Below, one piece after another: positions 52,101 to 58,000 of a stretch of DNA of 60,000 bases (positions are counted from its first letter, which is position 1; each line of letters opens with the position of its first letter). Origin of the DNA: Nematostella vectensis (Eukaryota > Cnidaria > Anthozoa > Actiniaria > Edwardsiidae); contig NC_064044.1 in NCBI RefSeq assembly GCF_932526225.1, positions 15,689,453 to 15,749,452 of the forward strand, in the 5' to 3' direction. Both the position numbers and the translations under genes were made by a program. The notes under the pieces are model-generated. The model was not told the DNA's origin. It was given only the letters and a program-made list of their open reading frames with translations, and made no database searches.

Positions 52101-52571
52101 AACGTGAACCACTATAATTAATTCATACACACAGTGAGCTAGATAATATGCCTTACTACCTCTAACCTAGATAAAGAAACACAAGCAACAATATATAAAC
52201 AACAACAGACTTGATCACAAATTCATAAGCTTAATATTACCATAATTTATCTTATGAACTAACAAACCATTTGACTTAGAGATATTCCACCTGCTACATG
52301 GATATTCGATACCAGTTTGCGAGAAAAATATTTTAAAAATTACGCTCATTCATTCAAAATCTAAATCATTGATTTAGCAAGACCCGGCATATGTAGACAC
52401 TATGATTCACATGACAATTTTACTGACTTTCTTGACTAAATGATCGCGGGAGGAAAAGTATAATATTACCTGATGGCTACGGGATCCCCATCTTGCATTT
52501 CTTCGCAGGGCAGAGACGACAAGAGACATTTCCCCCTGAACGATGTACACTCCATTTCTCAGGGTCGCCAT
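15362..52571 (-). CDS. GBF1: GBF1, large Arf guanine-nucleotide exchange factor, complete, 33 coding exons
   Basis: By family knowledge this protein loads GTP on Arf1 at the cis-Golgi/ERGIC and drives COPI recruitment. Coding exons in transcript order: 52470-52571, 46390-46456, 44107-44238, 43467-43694, 40351-40411, 40014-40068, 39061-39459, 38629-38818, 37883-37967, 37446-37581, 35838-35936, 35452-35544, 35080-35181, 33200-33380, 32502-32642, 32164-32306, 31393-31595, 30753-30876, 29178-29300, 28650-28732, 28201-28264, 27694-27866, 26120-26219, 25240-25416, 24478-24536, 23506-23623, 21825-22009, 21106-21180, 17905-19150, 17728-17829, 16860-16973, 16062-16443, 15362-15792. All introns are GT-AG, phases join throughout, and the sum is 5973 nt (1990 aa plus stop; human GBF1 is about 1860). 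Extra length lies in the low-complexity linkers. The start [15 protein letters not shown] aligns with the vertebrate N-terminus. I see no frameshift or internal stop. Exon ends were set by eye, so a few could shift by a codon. Confidence 0.95.
16062..27866 (-). CDS. GBF1: GBF1 exons 22-32: HDS1-HDS3 domains (aa 938 to about 1848)
   Basis: Exons 22-24 match HDS1: [40 protein letters not shown], and [20 protein letters not shown]. Exons 25-28 continue with [30 protein letters not shown] and VRDHLSNI. Exon 29 (1246 nt, aa about 1233-1648) is by far the longest. It contains [32 protein letters not shown], a variable Ser/Lys-rich insert, then [20 protein letters not shown] and [20 protein letters not shown]. 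Exons 30-31 hold [20 protein letters not shown] and [13 protein letters not shown]. Exon 32 holds [14 protein letters not shown] and [16 protein letters not shown]. In this family HDS1 binds phosphoinositides and lipid droplets. Confidence 0.92.
16444..16655. repeat. 34-bp minisatellite in GBF1 intron 31, seeded at the exon 32 acceptor
   Basis: About five and a half units starting exactly at the exon 32 boundary. Each unit carries AACTGTCGACACAACACATC on the plus strand. In the gene sense it contains TGTCGACAG followed by TT, which is the same as the functional acceptor CAG|TTCGAGG. Confidence 0.9.
16968..17095. repeat. 28-bp minisatellite in GBF1 intron 30 at the exon 31 acceptor
   Basis: Four units with ACAACAAACGAACGCTTAAA. 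The unit nearest exon 31 overlaps the exon edge (GAAAAAC-CTGCAG). In the other copies the CTGCAG acceptor core has become ATGGG, so they are decayed duplicates of the 3' splice site region. Confidence 0.85.
17507..17672. repeat. 29-bp minisatellite in GBF1 intron 30
   Basis: Six units containing CCATAGGCTCAGCTGTACGG and GATTATGTA, about 55 bp downstream of the exon 30 donor in the gene sense. No similarity to nearby exons seen. Confidence 0.9.
19171..19535. repeat. 30-bp minisatellite in GBF1 intron 28 with a transposon-end-like core
   Basis: About 12 units with CAGGGGCGTAGCCAGGGTT then GGGGTGGGGTT. The core resembles the terminal sequence of the hairpin MITE at 57600-57732 (CAGGCCCGTAGC). 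The unit length is a multiple of three and has no stop, which makes an artefactual open frame ([10 protein letters not shown] repeats). Confidence 0.9.
19850..21105. repeat. 42-bp minisatellite in GBF1 intron 28 running up to the exon 28 donor
   Basis: About 30 units with TCGGGTACATATTCCGTTAC and TATAGACATGATAATCT. In the gene sense the first unit starts at the donor itself (CACAG|GTAACGG), and every later unit repeats GTAACGGAATATG after ATA. The array is open in several frames because 42 is divisible by three. Confidence 0.95.
21340..21785. repeat. Composite minisatellite in GBF1 intron 27
   Basis: Irregular repeats built from TGTGTCCTACGTGTGTATA, TTTGTCCTACATGTGTATAA and TGCGTACATGTACAAGTGT. 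The best-ordered part (21540-21740) has units of about 63 bp. Confidence 0.85.
22062..23497. repeat. 22-bp minisatellite filling GBF1 intron 26
   Basis: About 65 units of TTAACTATATGCCAAGTA plus a variable CTTG/TTTG/CGTG end. Intron 26 (22010-23505) is almost nothing else: the array starts 8 nt after the donor and stops about 50 nt short of the acceptor. A block near 23170-23450 uses the ATGTCAAG variant throughout, which points to recent local expansion. Confidence 0.95.
23733..24257. repeat. 25-bp minisatellite in GBF1 intron 25
   Basis: About 20 units of GGGTTCTTAGAAACACTATG plus GGTCA or GGTAA, upstream of exon 26 in the gene sense. The repeats show many single-base variants and a few indels. 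A partial copy of exon 26 (23686-23727) lies between the array and exon 26. Confidence 0.92.
24645..25215. repeat. Imperfect CAC/CAT/TCA triplet tract in GBF1 intron 24
   Basis: 570 bp of degenerate ACCATCACCACCACTATC-type triplets with a dominant 24-bp register. It begins 24 nt after the exon 24 donor. The long open frames across it (Gly/Asp/Ser repeats on the minus strand) are artefacts, although their ends include the real exons 24 and 25. Confidence 0.92.
26286..26704. repeat. 28-bp minisatellite in GBF1 intron 22 (first array)
   Basis: 15 nearly identical units of GGACAGATTGACTGAGGCAT plus ACCCCCAC, about 66 bp upstream of the exon 23 acceptor. The only frequent variant is CACTGG versus CACGGG, with the CTGG form clustered at the two ends. 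Confidence 0.95.
26738..27590. repeat. 32-bp minisatellite in GBF1 intron 22 (second array)
   Basis: About 26 units with ATTATCCCGAACATTTCTGT plus CACCGAAATCTT. It fills the donor-side half of intron 22 beside the 28-bp array, so one intron carries two unrelated satellites. Confidence 0.95.
27895..28183. repeat. GAT-rich microsatellite in GBF1 intron 21
   Basis: Imperfect (GAT)n with GGT and AGTAAT interruptions. It ends 17 nt before the exon 21 donor and fills most of the 334-bp intron. Confidence 0.93.
28201..31595 (-). CDS. GBF1: GBF1 exons 17-21: catalytic Sec7 domain (aa 739-937)
   Basis: The domain begins [20 protein letters not shown] and includes [16 protein letters not shown] (exon 17), [17 protein letters not shown] (exon 18), [13 protein letters not shown] (exon 19), [15 protein letters not shown] (exon 20) and [12 protein letters not shown] (exon 21). 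The catalytic glutamic finger is Glu831 in FRLPGE. In Sec7 proteins this residue expels the Mg/phosphate of Arf-bound GDP. Met869 in AVIMLN corresponds to the human GBF1 methionine whose replacement by leucine gives brefeldin A resistance, so this protein is predicted to be brefeldin-sensitive. Introns 17, 18 and 21 carry repeats (38-bp, 95-bp and GAT); introns 19 and 20 (28733-29177 and 28265-28649) have none that I see. Confidence 0.93.
29291..30620. repeat. 95-bp minisatellite in GBF1 intron 18, seeded at the exon 19 acceptor
   Basis: About 12 full units plus two altered units at the left-hand exon-distal end (30470-30620, with GCCGGTAGTAGGTGATG). Each unit repeats GGGGATTACACTCCTACAAG. 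In the gene sense this is CTTGTAG|GAGTGTAATCCCC, nearly the real acceptor and first 12 bases of exon 19 (CTTGTAG|GAGTGTAACCCC). Confidence 0.95.
30883..31272. repeat. 38-bp minisatellite in GBF1 intron 17 next to the exon 18 acceptor
   Basis: About 10 units with AAATCATAAGGCCTCGGCTA then CACAGAGACGGGAATGTG. The array starts about 7 nt upstream of the exon 18 boundary and includes the polypyrimidine region. In the gene sense each unit also has TCTCTGTGTAG, an acceptor-like sequence. Confidence 0.93.
32164..33380 (-). CDS. GBF1: GBF1 exons 14-16: HUS-Sec7 linker (aa 584-738)
   Basis: Exon 14 starts [20 protein letters not shown], matching the vertebrate end of the HUS region, and ends in a Lys/Glu run ([12 protein letters not shown]). 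Exon 15 is an acidic, Pro/Ser/Thr-rich linker without clear homology. Exon 16 ([23 protein letters not shown]) leads directly into the Sec7 domain. The exon 16 acceptor is a CAGCAG tandem at 32304-32309, so splicing can include or omit one alanine codon without changing frame. Confidence 0.85.
33483..34935. repeat. 31-bp minisatellite in GBF1 intron 13
   Basis: About 47 units of GGGGCTGGCTTAGCCAGGGG plus GAAGGGGGTGA. Each unit holds the small palindrome CTGGCTTAGCCAG. Variants GACGAGA, GATGA and GGTCA occur in local runs, as expected from unequal exchange. Confidence 0.95.
35080..52571 (-). CDS. GBF1: GBF1 exons 1-13: DCB and HUS domains (aa 1-583)
   Basis: Exons 1-6 (aa 1-215) encode the DCB dimerisation domain. 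Visible conserved blocks are [20 protein letters not shown] (exon 3) and LTNESVCEI-type sequence, here [19 protein letters not shown] (exon 4). Exon 7 (aa 216-348) is a Ser/Glu/Pro-rich linker after a basic [15 protein letters not shown] stretch. Exon 8 is acidic, then [12 protein letters not shown], which is strongly conserved in vertebrates. Exons 9-13 form the HUS domain: [50 protein letters not shown], and the HUS box NYDCD at residues 563-567. In this family DCB and HUS mediate dimerisation and membrane/Rab1 interactions. Introns 1, 4, 6, 10 and 12 within this half carry minisatellites. Confidence 0.9.
35222..35447. repeat. 52-bp minisatellite in GBF1 intron 12
   Basis: Four units with GGGTACACAAGGAGTGGTGT and GTGTTTAAGCTAGGC. 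The last partial unit (GGGTACACAAGG) runs into the exon 12 donor, 4 nt from the GT. Confidence 0.9.
36178..37355. repeat. About 49-bp minisatellite in GBF1 intron 10, split by an inserted element
   Basis: Units with AACTTTTAAGAACTGTCTCC and AATAACTGGGTCTTGCTATG occur at 36200-36297 and again at 37110-37355. The gap between the two halves is the dispersed element described separately. Confidence 0.85.
36303..37120. mobile_element. Dispersed element, copy A, inserted in the intron 10 minisatellite
   Basis: Begins CCTTTCAGAGTTGATAGAC and ends near AAAGGTTTTAAGAACTTTA. A second copy at 51480-51982 has the same ends and a deletion of about 300 bp corresponding to 36611-36915. There is no coding capacity, and no clear terminal repeats or target duplication. 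It is probably a non-autonomous transposon; the class is unknown. Confidence 0.7.
39450..39710. repeat. 74-bp repeat in GBF1 intron 6 that duplicates the exon 7 acceptor
   Basis: Copies of CTTTTGAAGACCTAAGAATC start at 74-bp spacing (acceptor positions 39460, 39534, 39608, 39682). The first is the real exon 7 boundary. In the gene sense each copy reads GATTCTTAG|GTCTTCAAAAGG, so three extra acceptors with 12 bases of exon lie upstream of the true one. Confidence 0.9.
41095..43065. repeat. 35-bp minisatellite in GBF1 intron 4, derived from exon 8 in inverted orientation
   Basis: About 56 units with GAACTGCAGCTCCTGATGAT and TACATTAATCCAAGA. The plus-strand repeat reads like the minus-strand (sense) sequence of exon 8. 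For example, 42533-42566 matches the complement of 38665-38698 at 32 of 34 positions. Variants (GCTCC/GCCCC, GATGAT/GACGAT, TACATT/TATATT) are mixed along the array. The GCCCC, GACGAT and TATATT forms are closest to the exon. Confidence 0.95.
44239..46389. other. GBF1 intron 2, AT-rich, nothing recognised
   Basis: 2.15 kb between exons 2 and 3. Unlike most other long introns of the gene it has no tandem array. I see only A/T-rich sequence and short homopolymers. Confidence 0.7.
46546..50055. repeat. 18-bp satellite in GBF1 intron 1, about 195 copies (3.5 kb)
   Basis: Unit GAGAGGGAGAGCTTATTG, with GAGAAC, GAAAAC and TGAAGAG variants. The unit length divides by three and lacks stops in five frames, so open frames of up to 1195 codons cross it on both strands; none is a gene. 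The rare TGAAGAG variant recurs exactly 882 bp (49 units) apart at 46841 and 47723 with matching neighbours, which shows a block duplication. Confidence 0.97.
50703..52140. mobile_element. Long inverted-repeat element in GBF1 intron 1
   Basis: The outer arms of about 155 bp (50703-50857 and 51985-52140) are inverted copies beginning AGCTCACTGTGTGTATGAAT, with a few small differences such as a 4-6 base insertion near 52095. The 1.1-kb interior includes copy B of the dispersed element (51480-51982) and has no coding capacity. No target duplication is visible at the ends, so it may be an old foldback transposon or a local inverted duplication. Confidence 0.75.
51480..51982. mobile_element. Dispersed element, copy B, inside the intron 1 inverted-repeat element
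   Basis: Same orientation and ends as copy A at 36303-37120. It is about 300 bp shorter, by one internal deletion at the junction ACAACTTTTA/TTTAAGG. Confidence 0.7.
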
Positions 52572-52575
52572 TTTG
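52561..52575 (-). promoter_or_regulatory. GBF1 start codon inside a YY1-like CAAAATGGCGACC motif
   Basis: The GBF1 ATG (52571-52569) sits in CAAAATGGCGACC, a good initiation context (A at -3, G at +4). It also matches the AAnATGGCG core bound by YY1-type factors, often found at start codons of TATA-less housekeeping genes. I see no TATA box in the roughly 100 bases upstream. The transcription start was not located. Confidence 0.45.
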
Positions 52576-52619
52576 AACGAAGACACTCTGAATTTGAATT
52601 ACTACAAAGCACTAGCAAT

Positions 52620-54900
52620 ATCCCGTATTAGCGGGGTTTTTTTCATCTCGATGGGTCACATAGTCTATGTTGTTCTTTCTAAAGACTTCTGAAGAACCAA
52701 CATGACCGGAAAGTTTCCATTTTGGACCCATTTTTAGGGTTTTTAATTTTCTGAGAACATTTTCGAGTTGGATCCGCTGACGTCACACCAGACACGACGA
52801 CGAACGGGGAATCTGGGGCGAGAGCAAATGCCAAAGGAAACCCATAAACGCAAATACAACAACTGGTGGTTTCTTCTGCCTCGCGAACAAAATTCTCTTA
52901 TGTGGAGAATGGGGACGTACTCACAACGTTGTGCGGTTACGCCGTTTTCAAATTGCAATTGACTTGTTGCATTGTAAAGGTATATTTTAGCATGGTGGAG
53001 GTATTTATTCATTTTTTGGGCGGAAGGTGGTTCTTAGTTTTATTGGGTATTTTGCCTTGCCATATAAAGAAATTTCGTTTCTTTATAAAAGAAAACATAT
53101 TGTAAAGAGAAGAAAAAGGCTAAAAACCTTTTGTTTTTCCATACGTTTTAATTATAACCTTTGCCGAGCCGTAATTGCATTGTGAGAGTGGGGGAGGGTT
53201 GATTGGGTTGGCACAATAAGCCTTTTTACGAGCCTTTCTTTTCAGCTTTAATATTTCACGGATCGTGACAATTTCACTCTTGAAGTTTGAGATCATATTA
53301 CAAACAATTGCAGTCAAATTAGTAGATTTATTAGATTAGTAGAGTTTTTAGGAGCGTCATTATGTCTAGCTATAATGGTACGTATAGGGTCTGACCATAA
53401 ACAACCGCGAGTTCTATATTTTTACCAGACCTCAGTGGAAGCACGGGTGGCCTAGTGTGTTAGCGCGTCGGCCTCTCACCGCTGTGGCCCAGGTTCGAAT
53501 CCTGGCTCAAACTGGGGATTTTTCCGGGTTCCTGGCTTGAATCGAATTTGTCACAAGTGAGTTGATGTTATTCTCCCGTGTTTCCAGTCTTCTCGGATAA
53601 GGACACTAAACCGGAGGTCCCGTCTCTTCAAGCTGTACTACACTAAACCTGAACCGAAGGGACGTAAAAGAACCACTGGGGACGCAATAAACCCTCTGGC
53701 AGTGACCACCCCCAGTGACAGTGCTTACTAACCGAGGTTACACTTGAGTTGGAGCCGTGCTCTGTTGTGTCAACCTTACCGCTATTTCATATGTGTAATA
53801 GTGGTAGAAGCCTTATAAATCATAAATCAAAATCAAATCAGTTTAATTTTATCTTAGGGGCTTAGAAGTGCAAGATTTGGATAAATTCACCTACAAAACT
53901 AAATTACTAAATCACCTACATACAGCCAAGAGCTAGTTTTCAAGAAAAGGGATTTTGGGATTCCTGTGGCAAACAGAAAATGATATCCGGAGGCTTGGTT
54001 ACGTTTAGCGTCTGTTGGAAGACCAAGCTGCATTCTGTAGCCACGTGACAACAGCATCAAGCCACGTGACAACAGCATCAAATGCCTGCAATACACTGGC
54101 TACGAAAGGATGTTTAACAGTAACATATCAGACAGCATTATTGGTGCTGCTTTCCAGTGTTCAGGTCAAAATCTTTTGTACCCCACCCCCTTGCCTTGGA
54201 GCCACTCTCCCTTTCAATGTTGTAGTCTGGGAAATTTTTGTTATTTTAAAAAATGGCAAAATATTGGGTAGAGTGATTTTCATTAACCCGTGAACTACTG
54301 TTAGCACAAGTCCCTTACTGTCGTAAAACTGCCTTGCTAGCAATGTTGGTAATGTTTGCAAGTTTTTTTTTTACCTTACAATAGAGTTTAATCATGAGAA
54401 AATGGAAATTGCTAATGTTTGAGGCCAGCTGTCAGGACCCAACTACAGCATTGTGCCTTCATAATAGTTGCCAACAGCAAGATTCCAGTAGATGCATAGT
54501 GGTTTTCAAAAAACCGGTGAAATACTATTTAGTACTAATACACTGTAATGTCTTTGTTCTCTTTTGTTCTGGCTTGACTATTACATTTTAACAACATCAT
54601 TTTGTTGCACAGGGTTTTGAAAACCACTCCATTTCAAATGAAGGTATTTAAGATAACATCAGTTATCCTACTTCGTCATTTACCTTTTCCTTAATTCAAG
54701 CTCAATTGAGATGGAATAACTAATGTGAGGCTGGGGGCATGTGCCACTGCCAATATTTTCAAAAAATTAGAAGGAATTGACCAGTAGAAGTGTGGCTTTG
54801 TCCCTTGTTTTATTAATGCTTTTGTATCATGCCCCCCAATAATTATAGGCCTGCTAGGTAGTAGGTGGAAAGAAAAGCTCTAAATCAAGTAGAACATAAC
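52620..54900. other. GBF1-PPIA intergenic region
   Basis: 2.3 kb between the GBF1 start and the PPIA poly(A) signal. It contains the SINE below and a 21-bp direct repeat at about 54042-54080 (GCCACGTGACAACAGCATCA twice). No open frame looks real. Confidence 0.6.
53441..53850 (+). mobile_element. tRNA-derived SINE
   Basis: The head has an A-box-like TGGCCTAGTGTGTTAGCG (53448-53465) and a perfect B box GGTTCGAATCC (53492-53502) within a T-arm CCAGG-TTCGAAT-CCTGG. No closing acceptor stem is visible. The body (with GGACACTAAACCGGAGGTCC and GGGACGTAAAAGAACCACTG) is followed by an AAATC-rich tail. The body resembles the conserved central domains reported in invertebrate SINEs, but I could not check which family. 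Confidence 0.75.
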
Positions 54901-54918
54901 CAATTCATTCTTTTTTTC

Positions 54919-54924
54919 TTTATT
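54919..54924 (-). promoter_or_regulatory. Candidate PPIA poly(A) signal AATAAA
   Basis: AATAAA in the PPIA sense lies about 150 nt past the stop codon. A second hexamer lies at 54809-54814. Either would end PPIA well before the GBF1 promoter. Confidence 0.5.
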
Positions 54925-55071
54925 ATGTTTGAGAGGACAGTTTAACAGTACCAGGCGAATAAAATAGCTTTTACAACATATCGGTAATGGTGTTTAAGTA
55001 AGCTCTAAAACTCTATTGATGTAGGTCTTGAAAAAAGTTGAAGGTTATCAAAAATGGAAGTAACACTGCAA

Positions 55072-58000
55072 CTACAATTCACCAGAGTCAGCAATAACAA
55101 CCTTTTTACTGGTCTTGCCACTGTCACTCCCAACCTTCTCAATCTTTTTCACAACATCCATTCCATCTTTAACAGATCCAAATACAACATGCTTGCCATC
55201 TAGCCATGATGTCTTTGCTGTGCAAAGAAAGAACTGGGAGCCATTGGTGCCGGGGCCAGCATTAGCCATGGAAAGGATACCTGAAGAAGAAAATTAAAAT
55301 TTAGTGTGAGTATATCCAGAAAGTATGTCGCATCTGTATCACCCATAAATGTAATAACACCCATAAATGTTATAACAACCATAAATGTAATAACACGTCA
55401 CCCATAAATGTTATAACAACCATAAATGTAATATCAGGTCGCCCATAAATGTTATAACAACCATAAATGTAATATCAGGTCGCCCATAAATGTTATAACA
55501 ACCATAAATGTAATATCAGGTCGCCCATAAATGTTATAACAACCATTAATGTAAGAACACATTGCCCATAAATGTAATAAACAGTCAACCATAAATGTAA
55601 GAACACGTCGCCCATAAATGTTATAACTTATAATTTTGACTCAGAAACAAAATTAGACAACCAAACTTGGCAGATGTCATGAAGGTGTCTAGGGGGTGCA
55701 ACAATATGTCAACTGAACATGACGACATCGATGACCTCGCTAAAAACGGCAATACTTTTATCTCATCATAGAAACATAAGGCGGCATAACTTGGCAGATG
55801 TCATGTAGGTGTCAAAGGTGAAAAGGACCGGAAACCGAATACCGAACACCTAGAGGAAAACGCAAGAGCCCAGAACAAAGAAAACCTTATAAACGGAAAT
55901 AATAACAAAATATATGTTAATTATATATAAGAAATCAATGTCTTAGAACTCCGAACCGACATTTAAGAACAATGAGTGAAAAGTTTATCTTTCAAATTAT
56001 CGCATGCGGGTGGCCCTATTCGCCCGTAATGTATTTTGTAATAAAGCACATTTCAGCTAATCGGCTTTATTGTCGGTAGACATACAGGATCTATCAGCTA
56101 ATTAAAACAGCATTGTTCCCGCGATACTAAATAGAAAACAAAATTGACAGTTTGACAGTGTACCAGAGAAACCACATTTTCTAAGCCCGTATTTTATTGT
56201 GCGCGAATCTCAATTACTGCGACTTTCCAGTCATGAGTCGAAATTATAAGCTATAACATTTATGGGCGACATGTTCTTACATTAATGGTTAACGTGGTTT
56301 ATAACATTTATGTGCGACGTGTTCTTACATTTATGGTTGACTGTTTATTACATTTATGGGCGATACAGCATCTAATTTCTTCTTTAAACAACCATCAGAA
56401 AATATTTGTTAAATATTTTTTGGTAATTTACTGACAGGCTTTGAACAATTCTTCATTTTCCAAGCTTTATAATTAGCTTATTCGATTGAGAGCAGTACTC
56501 ATTGTTATGTTGTTCCTTTGGTAAGCTTCTAAGATCAGATCAATTGTCCTGCTTCTTGGTTCGTTCACGTTTTTAAGAACAATTTGCGAATCTAGGAAGG
56601 AACTTGTAGCATTCAACACGGCAAATATATATTCACAAAATTTCTTACATAAACTTTGAGCGCAGAACAACCTCCCTTGCTGTTATCTGGTTACTCGTGT
56701 TTAGCATAACAGTTCTCGTGTTTTTGTTTTCCTCAGGGTTTTCACCTCATGATTATTCCATGATTTACAAAGAGATTCAACAAATACAGAGTTTATTTCG
56801 AAGTGTGCTCCAAAGATACTAGGGCTGGTTTCCCACAAACGCCGACATATTGACCTTACGCTCATCTAATTCCGACTTCTTTTTTTGTCTAGGTTAAACA
56901 ATCTCTACACTCTGATTGGCTCATTGCATTTTCAAATGGAAACAATGGGAAAGGAATTTGGTTGTTTTACAGCAGCCGCTTGTGGGGAAGGTGTGCGTGA
57001 CACTGAAATTGGCTGCTAAGCAGACTACCTATGCACCTATCATTTTGCTATAAGAGAAATTCTGCTGTAAATTGCTCATGCTGAATTGCCTCATTTTAAC
57101 ATTCTGATGCATGCTAGCAGGCCAACCTTATGCGATGTAAACCAATTAAACCAATGAGGATTTTTTTTAACTTTGTATTGTTGGACATTGTAGCATGCAT
57201 TGCACTATAACAAGAATCATGCCAGTTTGATTTACATGTATTTCCATGTACAGTTTCCTCAATGTGCCTAGGTTGTTTGTCATTGCTGGCCACTGAAGCA
57301 ATATATAATCCTGAATCGGCTCATCAGTAAAAAGACTGATTGCATGAGTGACTATTGAGTAGTGACAGTACAGCATTGTTCTCCAGCTGTCCTTACTGGC
57401 ATTATTTATTTTTACAGGCAGGAAAACGATGCATGCTGTATTCCATAACATTACTAAATACTTACCTGGGCCGGTATGCTTCAAATTGAAGTTCTCATCA
57501 GCAAACTTTGCACCATAGATGGACTTTCCTCCTGTTCCGTCACCACGGGTGAAATCCCCTCCCTGAAAACATACACAGCGACAACCCCACATGAACATCC
57601 AGGCCCGTAGCAAGGTTTGAAAGAACCCCCCACTTGACTGTAAGGTCCGCTCCACCACCACGAGCTAGGACAAGCCGCCTAAGAGAAAATGGTCAGCTCC
57701 CCCCCCCCCTCAAAATCCTGGCTACGGGCCTGACATTACACAACATTGAGTCTTGAATGTGCAAATTCTTTAGAGCTGGGTTTCCATGGACACTGCTGAT
57801 CCGTACCAATTTATGTAATGTACATATAATGTTCATATAGTACATTACACTAAGCCGTTTTCATTATTCTGTGGACTCTCCTCAACCACTTGAAGCAGAT
57901 GAACCACTTGCTGGCTTACATCATTCAAACTAAGGAGAGGTGGCGTGATTTGAAACCACTTTAGTGCTGGCCAATGAAAATGACAGTTTAAGATGACGGA

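Noticed and set aside
53441-53515. Functional tRNA gene
   Set aside because: The T-arm is good but there is no closing acceptor stem or clear anticodon arm, and a SINE body follows.
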